A stretch of DNA of 64,000 nucleotides from an uncultured Bacteroidota bacterium (GTDB taxonomy: Bacteria > Bacteroidota > Bacteroidia > Chitinophagales > Chitinophagaceae): the NCBI GenBank assembly GCA_903877645.1, contig CAIRES010000044.1, positions 23,969-87,968 of the forward strand. Reading direction: 5' to 3'. This document shows positions 18,335 through 26,211 of this stretch, piece by piece. Both the position numbers and the translations under genes were made by a program. Position 1 is the stretch's first letter. Every line of letters starts with the position of its first letter. A model generated the notes under the pieces. The model was not told the origin of the DNA. It was given only the letters and a program-made list of their open reading frames with translations, and searched no databases.

Positions 18335-19966
18335 ATGAATAACGAGACATCCATAAAATATATCTCTTCATTATTAAATGATCCGGGTAAGCTTACCGAC
18401 GGAGACCAGGGTAGTATTGCCTTGTTCAGGCAAACGTTCCCGTACTTTCTGCCTGCCCGTTACCTGATCGCATTGGAGTTGCATAGGAAGGTGAATTTTG
18501 CCCCTGAAATGCTGTCGGGTATGCAGCCCTACATAGGTGACTGGATGCTGTTTTGCGATTTCATGGAGGCAGGTGTCCATCAAACGAAATACATGCCGCC
18601 TCCGGTTGCGACCCCTGCCCCTACTTTTGAAACGCAGACTGACAGGGTGGTAGATAAAAAGAAGGTTACGGCACACCCTGAGCCTCTTGTAGCGCCGGTT
18701 GCAGAGCAGCCACCTTTAGAGTCCCCTGTGCAGGTGCCTGCGCCTGTAGCTGAAGCCCCTATAGAGGAGCAGGCTCCAGTACCTGCGCCTGTAGCTGAAG
18801 CGCCGATAGAGGAGGTTAAAGAAGAGCAGATAGAGGCGCCGGTTGCACCTGCGGCCAATGAGGTGCCTGTTTTTGAGCCAATGCAGGCAACAGAGGCAGC
18901 CCCGGTATTTGAAGAACAGAACGAACCGGAATACATAGTGCCTCCTGTTGCTTATGAGGCACGCGTACCGGAACTTGTAACGCCCGTAGTGCCTGCCACA
19001 GCCAGCGACGCATCTTTTGCAGACATCATAGCGGCTGCTATAGCCGCCGATGAACTGAAAAGCACGGATGTACCTGCTGTTCCCGAAGAAAAAACGATAC
19101 CACAGGCTATTGATGAGCCTGAAGTAGTAGTGCCCGAGGTAGCTATACCCGAGGCTGTCGCCAGCAATACCGAGCCCGTTGTTACTGAGGTGGAGCCCGA
19201 GCCTGAGGTGATTGAGCCGGTATACTCATTCAGGCAGAGCCCGCCGGTATATGCAGAGCCCATAATGTCTCATGCCAGCCAGGATGAGCATACAGAGGAT
19301 GTGATCATACCACCTGTATACGAAACTACGCATACCTCGTCGCCATCCATGTTCATTGCTGATATCAAAGAAACGCTATCCTCGGTTCCTGCACATAAGC
19401 AGGCCAAAGAACAACAGATCGAAGAGGCAATACCAGAAACGCAACCGGAGCCCCAGCCCGAACAAGTATCAGACCTTGCCGACAGTTCCCTCATCTTCCC
19501 TATATATACAGGCGATTACTTCCTGCAGCAGGGTGAGAAGATACCCGAGGAGATACCCCAGGTAGACGAACTGAAGGTAGAAACCATAGAGGATGATGAA
19601 GATAAGTCGCTGATGGTGGTGATGAGCTTCTCTGAATGGCTGCTGCATTTTAAGAGCTCATCGGAGAAGCAAATAGAGGAAACCAAGGACAAACGCGCCC
19701 TGCGCAGTATGTGGCAGAAGGAGAAGCTGGCTGCCGCCATAGAGGAGGAAAACGAGGAGATACCGGAGAATGTATTTGAAATGGCAGTTAATTCCATATC
19801 TAAAGAAGAGGGTTTGGTGAGCGATACATTGGCAGAAATATATATTAAACAGGGTAAATATGATAAGGCAATTGAGATGTACCGTAAATTAAGTTTGCGA
19901 AATCCTCAAAAAAGCATTTACTTTGCCCGCAAAATAGAAGAAGCTTTAAAGGATAAAGAATCATGA
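18335..19966 (+). CDS. Pro/Glu/Val-rich protein with C-terminal TPR
   Basis: Protein of 543 residues of unknown function. Residues 1-80 form a small conserved-looking N-terminal domain. A long disordered Pro/Glu/Ala/Val-rich region (about 85-440) follows, with an internal 45-nt tandem duplication coding VPAPVAEAPIEEQAP (18734-18823). After a SFSEWLLHFK segment a tetratricopeptide-like end follows (DTLAEIYIKQGKYDKAIEMYRKL, about 495-520). No signal peptide or membrane helix, so cytoplasmic. Its stop overlaps the secG start (ATGA), implying translational coupling. The acidic linker could tether a partner; that is inference. Confidence 0.8.
   Translation: MNNETSIKYISSLLNDPGKLTDGDQGSIALFRQTFPYFLPARYLIALELHRKVNFAPEMLSGMQPYIGDWMLFCDFMEAGVHQTKYMPPPVATPAPTFETQTDRVVDKKKVTAHPEPLVAPVAEQPPLESPVQVPAPVAEAPIEEQAPVPAPVAEAPIEEVKEEQIEAPVAPAANEVPVFEPMQATEAAPVFEEQNEPEYIVPPVAYEARVPELVTPVVPATASDASFADIIAAAIAADELKSTDVPAVPEEKTIPQAIDEPEVVVPEVAIPEAVASNTEPVVTEVEPEPEVIEPVYSFRQSPPVYAEPIMSHASQDEHTEDVIIPPVYETTHTSSPSMFIADIKETLSSVPAHKQAKEQQIEEAIPETQPEPQPEQVSDLADSSLIFPIYTGDYFLQQGEKIPEEIPQVDELKVETIEDDEDKSLMVVMSFSEWLLHFKSSSEKQIEETKDKRALRSMWQKEKLAAAIEEENEEIPENVFEMAVNSISKEEGLVSDTLAEIYIKQGKYDKAIEMYRKLSLRNPQKSIYFARKIEEALKDKES
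18734..18823 (+). repeat. 45-nt tandem duplication inside the TPR gene
   Basis: Two adjacent 45-nt units starting at 18734 and 18779, in frame, encode VPAPVAEAPIEE followed by QAP and then a diverged VKE. Only a few bases differ in the well-matched first 37 nt. Typical slippage growth of a disordered linker. Confidence 0.75.
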
Positions 19967-20259
19967 TACCTATTATAACAATACTCATCATTTTGGCCTG
20001 TGTGGTACTGGCATTTTTCATTCTGATCCAAAACCCAAAGGGTGGTGGCCTTTCCGGCTCATTTGGTGCTGTAAGCTCCCAGGTGATGGGCGTAAAGCAA
20101 TCATCAGATGTGATGGAGAAAGGCACATGGGGAGCAATCAGTGTGATCGCAGGATTGTGCATCATTTCTGTGATGTTCTTCTCAAAGCCCGCCGGTGTAG
20201 ACAATGGCAAGGCTAAGGCGAACACGTCTACCAGCGCACCAGCTAAGAAAGGCAAATAA
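19963..20259 (+). CDS. secG: Preprotein translocase subunit SecG
   Basis: Small inner-membrane subunit of the SecYEG channel, 98 residues. Two transmembrane helices (ITILIILACVVLAFFILIQ and GAISVIAGLCIISVMFF) flank the conserved cytosolic loop QNPKGGGLSGSFG. A Lys/Ala/Ser-rich tail follows. The ATG overlaps the TPR gene stop by 4 bp. A strong terminator follows at 20278-20310. secA lies elsewhere in the window at 26.2 kb. Confidence 0.93.
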   Translation: MIPIITILIILACVVLAFFILIQNPKGGGLSGSFGAVSSQVMGVKQSSDVMEKGTWGAISVIAGLCIISVMFFSKPAGVDNGKAKANTSTSAPAKKGK

Positions 20260-20277
20260 TCCTCTATTAAGATATAG

Positions 20278-20310
20278 AAAGGGGCTGGGAGCGATCTTTG
20301 CCCCTTTTTT
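20278..20310 (+). terminator. Rho-independent terminator after secG
   Basis: Stem AAAGGGGC (20278-20285) / GCCCCTTT (20300-20307) with a 14-nt loop, followed by a T run. It ends the lptE-TPR-secG unit. Confidence 0.85.
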
Positions 20311-20344
20311 CGTCCCTTCTCCAGCCTGGCCGCTGCAGGTAACA

Positions 20345-20485
20345 TTACTCTGTAGGATGGGCTGCAATGGTTTCTGTCACCTCATTACTGCCTTGTCTCT
20401 CTCCTGTCTCATCTTTGATCATTTTTTGGGCATAAATGATGACCCTGGACATGGTAAACGCGAAAAGAATAACAACACCGCTCAT
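20345..20485 (-). CDS. Possible small membrane protein (46 residues)
   Basis: An ATG at 20485 is preceded, at a 5-nt distance, by a perfect AGGAGG (20491-20496 on the minus strand), which is rare in this phylum. The frame reads MSGVVILFAFTMSRVIIYAQ, then a charged KMIKDETGERQG and ends HPTE. One hydrophobic helix plus a soluble tail is the form of a small membrane protein. It faces the secG terminator. Against it: the length is compatible with chance and I recognise no family. Confidence 0.4.
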   Translation of the reverse strand: MSGVVILFAFTMSRVIIYAQKMIKDETGERQGSNEVTETIAAHPTE

Positions 20486-20499
20486 AGCAGACCTCCTCT

Positions 20500-21400
20500 T
20501 TTTTTAAGGGTTTATATATTGCCGGTTTTCATCGGATAATTATAGTATAGAAAATTTCGTGCCAGATTTGATGGGTGGGGGAATATTTTTATTTGACTTT
20601 CTCCCGATCTTTTCGCGTGATGTGCAGAATTGCACACCCTTATGGCCAGTTTTTATTTCTGCCTGTGAACAGGGAGTAATGAAGCTGGTAATCAATGAAT
20701 TGGCAAAATAGGTGCCTTTCATTTTTGCTACATTCTTGCACATTGTTGCAAAATCGTTGCACACCCATTTGTTTGAATCAGAATTTACAGAATTAAAGAA
20801 TGAACAGAATGCTGTAATTATGCTCTAACGGGTAATTTTTCGGGTGGTTATTTGTGCGGATGCAGTATGGGCAGGGACTGCGGCGGATAATGGAAATTAC
20901 CCGTTTTTACCGATTGCACTCGAGGAAAATTCCAAATTCCAAATGTAATACCGATAGCTATCGAATCAAATTGAGGATAATAAGCTGGAGAAAGTTCACG
21001 CCAACGCCGCAAAGAAATGTGAAAAGTATAGATTCTTCACTTTGCGGCTAATGTACAATGCTTTGCGCTCATTCTGAGGCAAACTACGACAAAGGTCTTA
21101 CATAAATGAATACGAGCCAAGACGTTTTAGTTATGGGTGGTTTTATAAAATAGATATAGCAACTGTTGCAATGTAATTCATATATTGCAATGAGATGTGT
21201 TACCTGCCCTGCGCGAGCCGGAGAGTCCTTGACTCTCCCTCCTTCGCTAAAGCTATGGCGGACGAAGAAAGGAGCAGGAAACTCACCGGGGACATAAACC
21301 CAAGATATACTGTAGTGTATACGTCTATTAATATACTGTTTCTTTTATCGATGGGGTGAGGCGATGAATTTGTTTTAATTTAGAAGTATAATTCTATTTT
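20500..21400. other. Intergenic region with repeats only
   Basis: About 0.9 kb between the small ORF and the NHL gene. A 74-codon frame at 20540-20764 (minus) has no recognisable features and low-complexity composition, so it is not called. The right third contains palindromic repeat material (21221-21267). I see no RNA gene. Confidence 0.6.
21221..21267. repeat. Palindromic repeat element (REP-like), copy 1
   Basis: GAGAGTC-CTT-GACTCTC (21221-21237) is a perfect 7-bp hairpin. It is followed by CTTCGCTAAAGCTATGGCGGACGAAG (21242-21267), whose CTTCG/CGAAG ends are also inverted. The second part recurs, slightly changed, at 42916-42947, so it is a dispersed element. Confidence 0.65.
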
Positions 21401-22723
21401 ATGAAAAAGATCATTATTCTTTCATTGCTTATTGTTTGTGCGTACGGCGCAGAGGCGCAGATCATCAGCACTATAGCCGGCGGCGGTGCCACATTAGGTG
21501 ATGGCGGGCCGGCAGTGGATTGTGAACTGCATGAGCCACAAGGGATATGTATGGACAACACCGGGAACCTTTATATTGCAGATGCCGGTAACAACAGGAT
21601 AAGGAAAATAAACACAGCGGGCATTATTACTACAATTGCGGGTACCGGCGTAGCCGGGTATAATGGCGATAACATGCTCGCAACTGCGGCACAGTTAAAT
21701 TATCCTACAAGTATAATAATAGATGAAACAGGTAATATCTATTTCCCGGATGATCATAATTTTCGTATCCGTAAAATCAATACATCTGGTATCATTACTA
21801 CCATCGCTGGTAATGGTACGGAAGGGAATAGCGTTGAAGGAAGTCAGGCTACAGCTACGCAAATTGGCAGTACAGAAGGAATGTGCATGGATAGAGCAGG
21901 TAATATCTATTTTGCGGACATCAGATATAGTGTGATCCGAAAGATCAATACCACAGGTATTATTACCACATACGCAGGTATCGGGACTAATGGATATACC
22001 GGGGATGAAGGCCCTGCTACTGCTGCTAAAATACAACCTTTTGGACTTGGTATAGATGCGGTAGGTAACATTTATTCGGCAGAATATCAGAATAACTGCA
22101 TCCGCAAAATTGATGCAGCAGGTATTATTTCTACAGTTGCCGGATCCGGGACACCGGGTTATACTGGCGATGGTGGCAATGCTTCTGTTGCACAATTTTT
22201 TCACCCTTCTGCTGTACGCGTGGATGTATATAATGATCTCTTCATTGCGGATGGTGATAATCATGTGGTGCGAAAAATCGATCCATCCGGTATTATAACT
22301 ACTATTGCTGGCAACCATACCAATGGGAATAGCGGAGATGGCAATGCCGCAACATCAGCTGAACTTTCTTTCGCAACTGATGTAGTAGTAACCAATTCCG
22401 GTGATGTCTATATTGTTGATTGGGGTAATAGCAACGTGCGGTATATCTATACTACGGTTGGTGTAAATACAATAGAACAACCAACAGTAGGAATAGTTAT
22501 ATATCCTAATCCAACTAACGGACATTTTTCAATACAAATAAATACTATCTCTGAGCAGGCAAATGTTGTTGTTACTAATGTAATTGGAGAAAAAATCAAA
22601 GAATTATCTATTGATTGTAACAGTCCCGAGGTTGTAAACATAGACGTGCCTAATGGAATTTATTTTATAGAAGCGACAACAAACAGTAATGTATATAGTG
22701 GCAAGGTGAATGTGATTAGGTGA
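21401..22723 (+). CDS. NHL-repeat secreted protein with T9SS sorting tail
   Basis: Secreted 440-residue protein. A signal peptide (MKKIIILSLLIVCAYGAEA, then Q) leads to about six NHL-type repeats of roughly 54 residues, each with a GNLYIADAGNNRIRKINTAG-like core and an IITTIAGTG turn, expected to form a beta-propeller. The last 80 residues are a type A T9SS domain: IYPNPTNGHFSIQ, then VVTNVIGEKIKEL and GIYFIEATTN. T9SS tails direct export across the outer membrane and surface attachment. The binding partner is unknown. It is preceded by a long repeat-bearing spacer and followed by a TonB remnant. Confidence 0.9.
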   Translation: MKKIIILSLLIVCAYGAEAQIISTIAGGGATLGDGGPAVDCELHEPQGICMDNTGNLYIADAGNNRIRKINTAGIITTIAGTGVAGYNGDNMLATAAQLNYPTSIIIDETGNIYFPDDHNFRIRKINTSGIITTIAGNGTEGNSVEGSQATATQIGSTEGMCMDRAGNIYFADIRYSVIRKINTTGIITTYAGIGTNGYTGDEGPATAAKIQPFGLGIDAVGNIYSAEYQNNCIRKIDAAGIISTVAGSGTPGYTGDGGNASVAQFFHPSAVRVDVYNDLFIADGDNHVVRKIDPSGIITTIAGNHTNGNSGDGNAATSAELSFATDVVVTNSGDVYIVDWGNSNVRYIYTTVGVNTIEQPTVGIVIYPNPTNGHFSIQINTISEQANVVVTNVIGEKIKELSIDCNSPEVVNIDVPNGIYFIEATTNSNVYSGKVNVIR

Positions 22724-22744
22724 CCAGTGATTTATGGTAAGAGT

Positions 22745-22900
22745 ATGTGGCGTGTCTCGCATGTGCAGGTGGTAAGGGGTATTGATTCCCATTGCGATGA
22801 GGCAGCAAAGAAAATGGTGGAGGGGATGCCCAACTGGCAGCCTGCTGTGTATAAAAACCGAACGGTAAGGTCGGTGGAGGTGTTGCCGGTGTGTTTATAT
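22745..22900 (+). pseudogene. TonB C-terminal domain remnant
   Basis: A frame contains VQVVRGIDSHCDEAAKKMVE, then GMPNWQPAV and VRSVEVLPV. This matches the last 50 residues of TonB-type energy transducers; the intact gene at 46954-47757 has VVRGIGGGCDEEALRMVNSM, PKWKPG and VKVIFALPI in the same order. No membrane anchor or proline-rich linker lies upstream, because the NHL gene ends just before. The frame runs into the repeat pair at 22945. Best read as the 3' end of a lost tonB-like gene. Confidence 0.7.
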
Positions 22901-22944
22901 TGCAGTAAGGCGTGCAATACGATTCATTTGAGTGTTTCCTGTTG

Positions 22945-23021
22945 CGAAATAATGTCACCCCTTCCGGGTTCTATACTTGTTTTGCAATGTGTTTCTATAA
23001 TAATGCCACCCCTTCCGGGTT
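22945..23021. repeat. Dispersed paired repeat, copy 1
   Basis: Two near-identical sub-units, each reading AATGTCACCCCTTCCGGGTT or AATGCCACCCCTTCCGGGTT, separated by about 30 bp including GTGTTTCTATAAT. The whole 77-bp block recurs at 36481-36554 on the same strand with few changes, so it is a dispersed intergenic element. Confidence 0.75.
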
Positions 23022-23140
23022 AATAATTTCAGCAGATAAATGGTGCCGAGCCACTATTAAGAGCGCAGCTTCTACCAATGACTGCAATGGTTGCATGGGT
23101 TTGTAATTATTTTGTAGCTTGTTGGATCAAAGTACACAAT

Positions 23141-23929
23141 ATGCCTGCAACTACTATAGACGAGGTACTCGCAGAACTGACCGCTATTATTGACGGCAGC
23201 ATCCGCGCGAACAACAGGGCAGGGTATTTTGCCGCGCTGTATTACAAGGTGACCTATAGCGTGAAGCAGGGCATAGCCAACAACCAATTTGAGGACGGGC
23301 CAAGGATGGAGCGGCTGGATGTAATCTTTGCCAACAGGTACCTGGCAGCGCATGAGCAGTGGGTGCATAAACAACCAATGACGGGCTCGTGGCGTGTGGC
23401 GTTCGAGAATGCGGAGAAGGGATCTGTGCTGGTATTGCAGCAACTGTTCCTGGGGATGAATGCCCACATCAACCTGGACCTGGGCATTGCTGCAGTGGAG
23501 GTAATGAAGGGGCAGGACCTACAGGCCATTAACCGAGATTTTGACAGTATCAATGCAGTGATCTCATCACTTACTTACCAGGTGATCCATGAGCTGGACC
23601 GGGTATCGCCACTGATGTCAATACTGGGGTTTCATGATACCAACACCAATTCCATACTTATCCAATTTAGTATAGACAGCGCTCGCGACGGTGCATGGTG
23701 CTTTGCCGAAGAACTGAGCAGGGCCACAACGGGCAGCGACTACGAGGGCTGCATTGCCACAAGGGATAAGAACATCACACAGGTGGCACAAAGCCTGGTG
23801 GGTGGCGGTACGCTGCTGAAGCTATCGATATGGCTGATCCATGTGTTTGAATGGAAGAGCCCGGCGCGCATCATCAAGGCACTGCACGAGTATAAGAAGC
23901 CTTATTTGAAGATGGCGCAGATAAAGTAG
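23141..23929 (+). CDS. DUF5995 family protein
   Basis: Protein of 262 residues from ATG 23141 (MPATTIDEVLAELTAIID). It matches my memory of DUF5995 by the string NNRAGYFAALYYKVTYSVKQGI, FEDGPRMERLDVIFANRYL, and NAHINLDLGIA. No signal peptide or membrane helix is visible. Family function is unknown; the conserved His/Asp/Glu residues (NAHINLDLGIA, WLIHVFEWK) hint at a metal site, which is my inference. The codons upstream of 23141 read poorly, so the longer frame from 23078 is rejected. Flanked by repeat and spacer DNA. Confidence 0.8.
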   Translation: MPATTIDEVLAELTAIIDGSIRANNRAGYFAALYYKVTYSVKQGIANNQFEDGPRMERLDVIFANRYLAAHEQWVHKQPMTGSWRVAFENAEKGSVLVLQQLFLGMNAHINLDLGIAAVEVMKGQDLQAINRDFDSINAVISSLTYQVIHELDRVSPLMSILGFHDTNTNSILIQFSIDSARDGAWCFAEELSRATTGSDYEGCIATRDKNITQVAQSLVGGGTLLKLSIWLIHVFEWKSPARIIKALHEYKKPYLKMAQIK

Positions 23930-24083
23930 TTTAATGCCTGGCAGGATGAACGATCTGTTCGGACGGGGTTCCGGCGAATGGCGTTGGTTGTATGTATTAC
24001 CTGTTCCATGCGAACCGAAGAGTGCCCGTTGAAGGAGCGAGAGGGGCTCTACAAGGACACAGTTATGAGGGCCTTTGCCACAC

Positions 24084-24347
24084 CTAGTTCAAAGAGCAAG
24101 TAGCGACAGATATGTTCGAGCTACTGCCACTCATTCCATAAGTGTAATTGTATATCGTCTGGATCGTTTGACATTCGGAATTGGCTTGTGATTTTGTGTC
24201 ATTAGCGATAGCAGAGTCAACAGTGTAATTGTTACCGTTGTGGGTAACAGAGCAACGGCATACCCAATTTGACTTTTTGTTGCAAGAGGTTGAAACAAAA
24301 ATCAGGCTAAATAGCGCTACTAAATAAAGCGGGAATATCTTTTTCAT
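24084..24347 (-). CDS. Small cysteine-containing lipoprotein
   Basis: Secreted protein of 87 residues. The signal peptide MKKIFPLYLVALFSLIFVSTSC ends in a plausible lipobox (VSTSC, Cys 22). The mature part has CRCSVTHNG, ECQTIQ and ATCSLN, so several cysteines could form disulfides. Small proteins of this shape are frequent orphans in Bacteroidota. No partner gene is evident; the S41 peptidase downstream is 349 bases... on the same strand but starts far upstream of it. Function unknown. Confidence 0.65.
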   Translation of the reverse strand: MKKIFPLYLVALFSLIFVSTSCNKKSNWVCRCSVTHNGNNYTVDSAIANDTKSQANSECQTIQTIYNYTYGMSGSSSNISVATCSLN

Positions 24348-24434
24348 AATTGGCGTTTTGAGTATTGAATAGAGTATTGTTCAATAACAAATATAATCAT
24401 AAGTTTTGTTGTAAAAGAGGATGGCTCGAATCAG

Positions 24435-26084
24435 TTATTTGCCGGTTTTGGCTAATTCGATGGCCCGATCAAGCACTTCATCACGATGCTCGCGTATACC
24501 AGCAATGGTAGGGGTTATTTTTATATCAGGTACAATGCCGATGCGCTGTGTGGGTGTTCCATCAGGATAGAATACGCCCAGGCCAGTCATCCAGGTTTTG
24601 TTGTTTCCCGGTAAGACGATGTTGATCACATCGCCATCTGCACCTGCGGTCTGGCTGCCTATGCAGGTGACGTTGGGAGCGGTTTTCAGCGCCATACACG
24701 TAAATTCCGCATGACTTTGAGTGGAGGCATTGAATAGCACTATCACTTTACCTTTGTAATAGTGTTTGTTCTTGTAACCACATTTGTAGGTGGTGAATTT
24801 AGTGAACATGCCCGGGTGATTTCTCGCCTGAATGGTGAACTTGACAAAGGGAGTAGCGTGTGGGTTCAGGTACCTGCATACCTTGTACAACGTGCCGTTG
24901 GGATAATTGCGTACGTCAAAAATGATAGCATTGGTATTGATCATATCCCGCATCACCGACTTTACCTGTTTTTTGGTAAGAGTGCCCATATTTACATAGC
25001 CAATATCGCTTTCCAGTATTTTAGATGGGGCTGACGAGTCTTTTTGGTGGGTATAATGGAGTGCCTGTATGGTATATTTATGAATTGTTTTAGTGGCGGC
25101 GACGCCATTTCTTTCATAAGCAATGTTGCATACATCGCCGCCACCTGCAAAAATAAGCCCATGTGATGATCTGAGTATGCGGGTAGGTTCATTTGAGGCG
25201 CCGTTATAGCGCCTGTATTTAGCCATTATCTGGGGTATGGTTTGTCCATTTACTTCGGATATTATATCGCCATAGCGAATATCATCCAGAGCAGCCAGTG
25301 TGTCGTTGTAAAAGGCTGTAACGATGGCTTTATCGTCAATGATATCATACATTATTGGTGGAGTTTTGCCACCGAAGAATTGTGAAGTATACTTATTATA
25401 AAGAGCAGCATGGCTATCGTCTATTTTTGCAGTGAGTTCACGTATGGCGATGTTGTAGGCGATAGTGTCTTTTGCGTCGCGGAAGACGGGGATCATTTCG
25501 CCGAGTACATCATTCCATTTGGCATCTATGATGTTTTTGTAGGGGTAGAAGTAGTTAATGATGTTCCAGTAGCGGTATAGCGCAAGCAACCTCATACCGG
25601 CAGACGGATAAAGGGAGTCTTCGTAAGGATCTTCATGTTTTAGCCGCATCACTGCGAAGCCAAAGAGCATGCGGTGGGCATAGTGGTTTCTCTTCAATTT
25701 GCTGTTGTGCTGTATGGTGCTGAGCAGGGCGGAGAGGCTATCTGTAAACAGGCTGTGGTCGCTGATCCAGCTTGTATCGAGGTAGTTCGAATACCGGTCA
25801 GATTGCGGGGCAGATGAAGTATGGTATTTAGCCTTGCCGAGCCCTGCTATCCAGTCGAGGTACACTCTGCTGAGTTCCTGTTTATTGTGGGTAGCCAGTA
25901 CCGGGTCGATATGGTTCATCAATTCTTTGTCCCAATCCAGTTTTGCTTTGGCTACCACCGGATGGTAGTACTTGAGGAGTCCCCATACTTTGCCCAGTGA
26001 GGCTAATTTATCGTTGTCTGAAATGCTTTGTGCAGAGGCATGAATAGCGAGAAGGAGTAATAAAAGAGTAGTTAGTCTGCGCAT
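24435..26084 (-). CDS. S41 family (C-terminal processing-like) peptidase
   Basis: Secreted serine peptidase of 549 residues with signal peptide MRRLTTLLLLLLAIHASAQ. An N-terminal helical domain (to about 240) precedes a PDZ-like segment (IRYGDIISEVNGQTIPQIM) and the S41 catalytic core. The catalytic region reads VIVLFNASTQSHAEFTCMAL, with Ser in STQSHAE, and is followed by GSQTAGADGDV and LPGNNKTWMTGLGVFYPDG. The last is a common C-terminal motif (G-x-G-V-x-YPDG-P). Periplasmic or surface location inferred. Lies downstream of secA on the same strand, separated by the secA terminator. Confidence 0.88.
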   Translation of the reverse strand: MRRLTTLLLLLLAIHASAQSISDNDKLASLGKVWGLLKYYHPVVAKAKLDWDKELMNHIDPVLATHNKQELSRVYLDWIAGLGKAKYHTSSAPQSDRYSNYLDTSWISDHSLFTDSLSALLSTIQHNSKLKRNHYAHRMLFGFAVMRLKHEDPYEDSLYPSAGMRLLALYRYWNIINYFYPYKNIIDAKWNDVLGEMIPVFRDAKDTIAYNIAIRELTAKIDDSHAALYNKYTSQFFGGKTPPIMYDIIDDKAIVTAFYNDTLAALDDIRYGDIISEVNGQTIPQIMAKYRRYNGASNEPTRILRSSHGLIFAGGGDVCNIAYERNGVAATKTIHKYTIQALHYTHQKDSSAPSKILESDIGYVNMGTLTKKQVKSVMRDMINTNAIIFDVRNYPNGTLYKVCRYLNPHATPFVKFTIQARNHPGMFTKFTTYKCGYKNKHYYKGKVIVLFNASTQSHAEFTCMALKTAPNVTCIGSQTAGADGDVINIVLPGNNKTWMTGLGVFYPDGTPTQRIGIVPDIKITPTIAGIREHRDEVLDRAIELAKTGK

Positions 26085-26153
26085 AGTGAGTGTAATGAGT
26101 GTTGTGATGTATCAACGGAAATACGCAATATATATTATGTCTTTGAGCAATCA

Positions 26154-26183
26154 CAAAAAAGCACCTTCATTGCTGAAGGTGCT
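26154..26183 (-). terminator. Rho-independent terminator after secA
   Basis: Perfect 10-bp stem AGCACCTTCA (26160-26169) / TGAAGGTGCT (26174-26183) with a 4-nt loop; on the minus strand it is followed by a run of six T. Confidence 0.88.
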
Positions 26184-26211
26184 ATATGAACTCTTTAACT
26201 TAATTAACCAG

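Noticed and set aside
20540..20764. 74-codon minus-strand frame in the 20-21 kb spacer
   Set aside because: No motif, no ribosome site and no neighbour that would support it.
22727..23023. 98-codon frame read as a whole gene
   Set aside because: Only its middle (22745-22900) matches TonB; the rest runs into a dispersed repeat, so it is recorded as a remnant.
23930..24083. Possible insertion-sequence scar after the DUF5995 gene
   Set aside because: The text is unusual and mildly GC-rich, but no inverted ends, target duplication or transposase codons were found.
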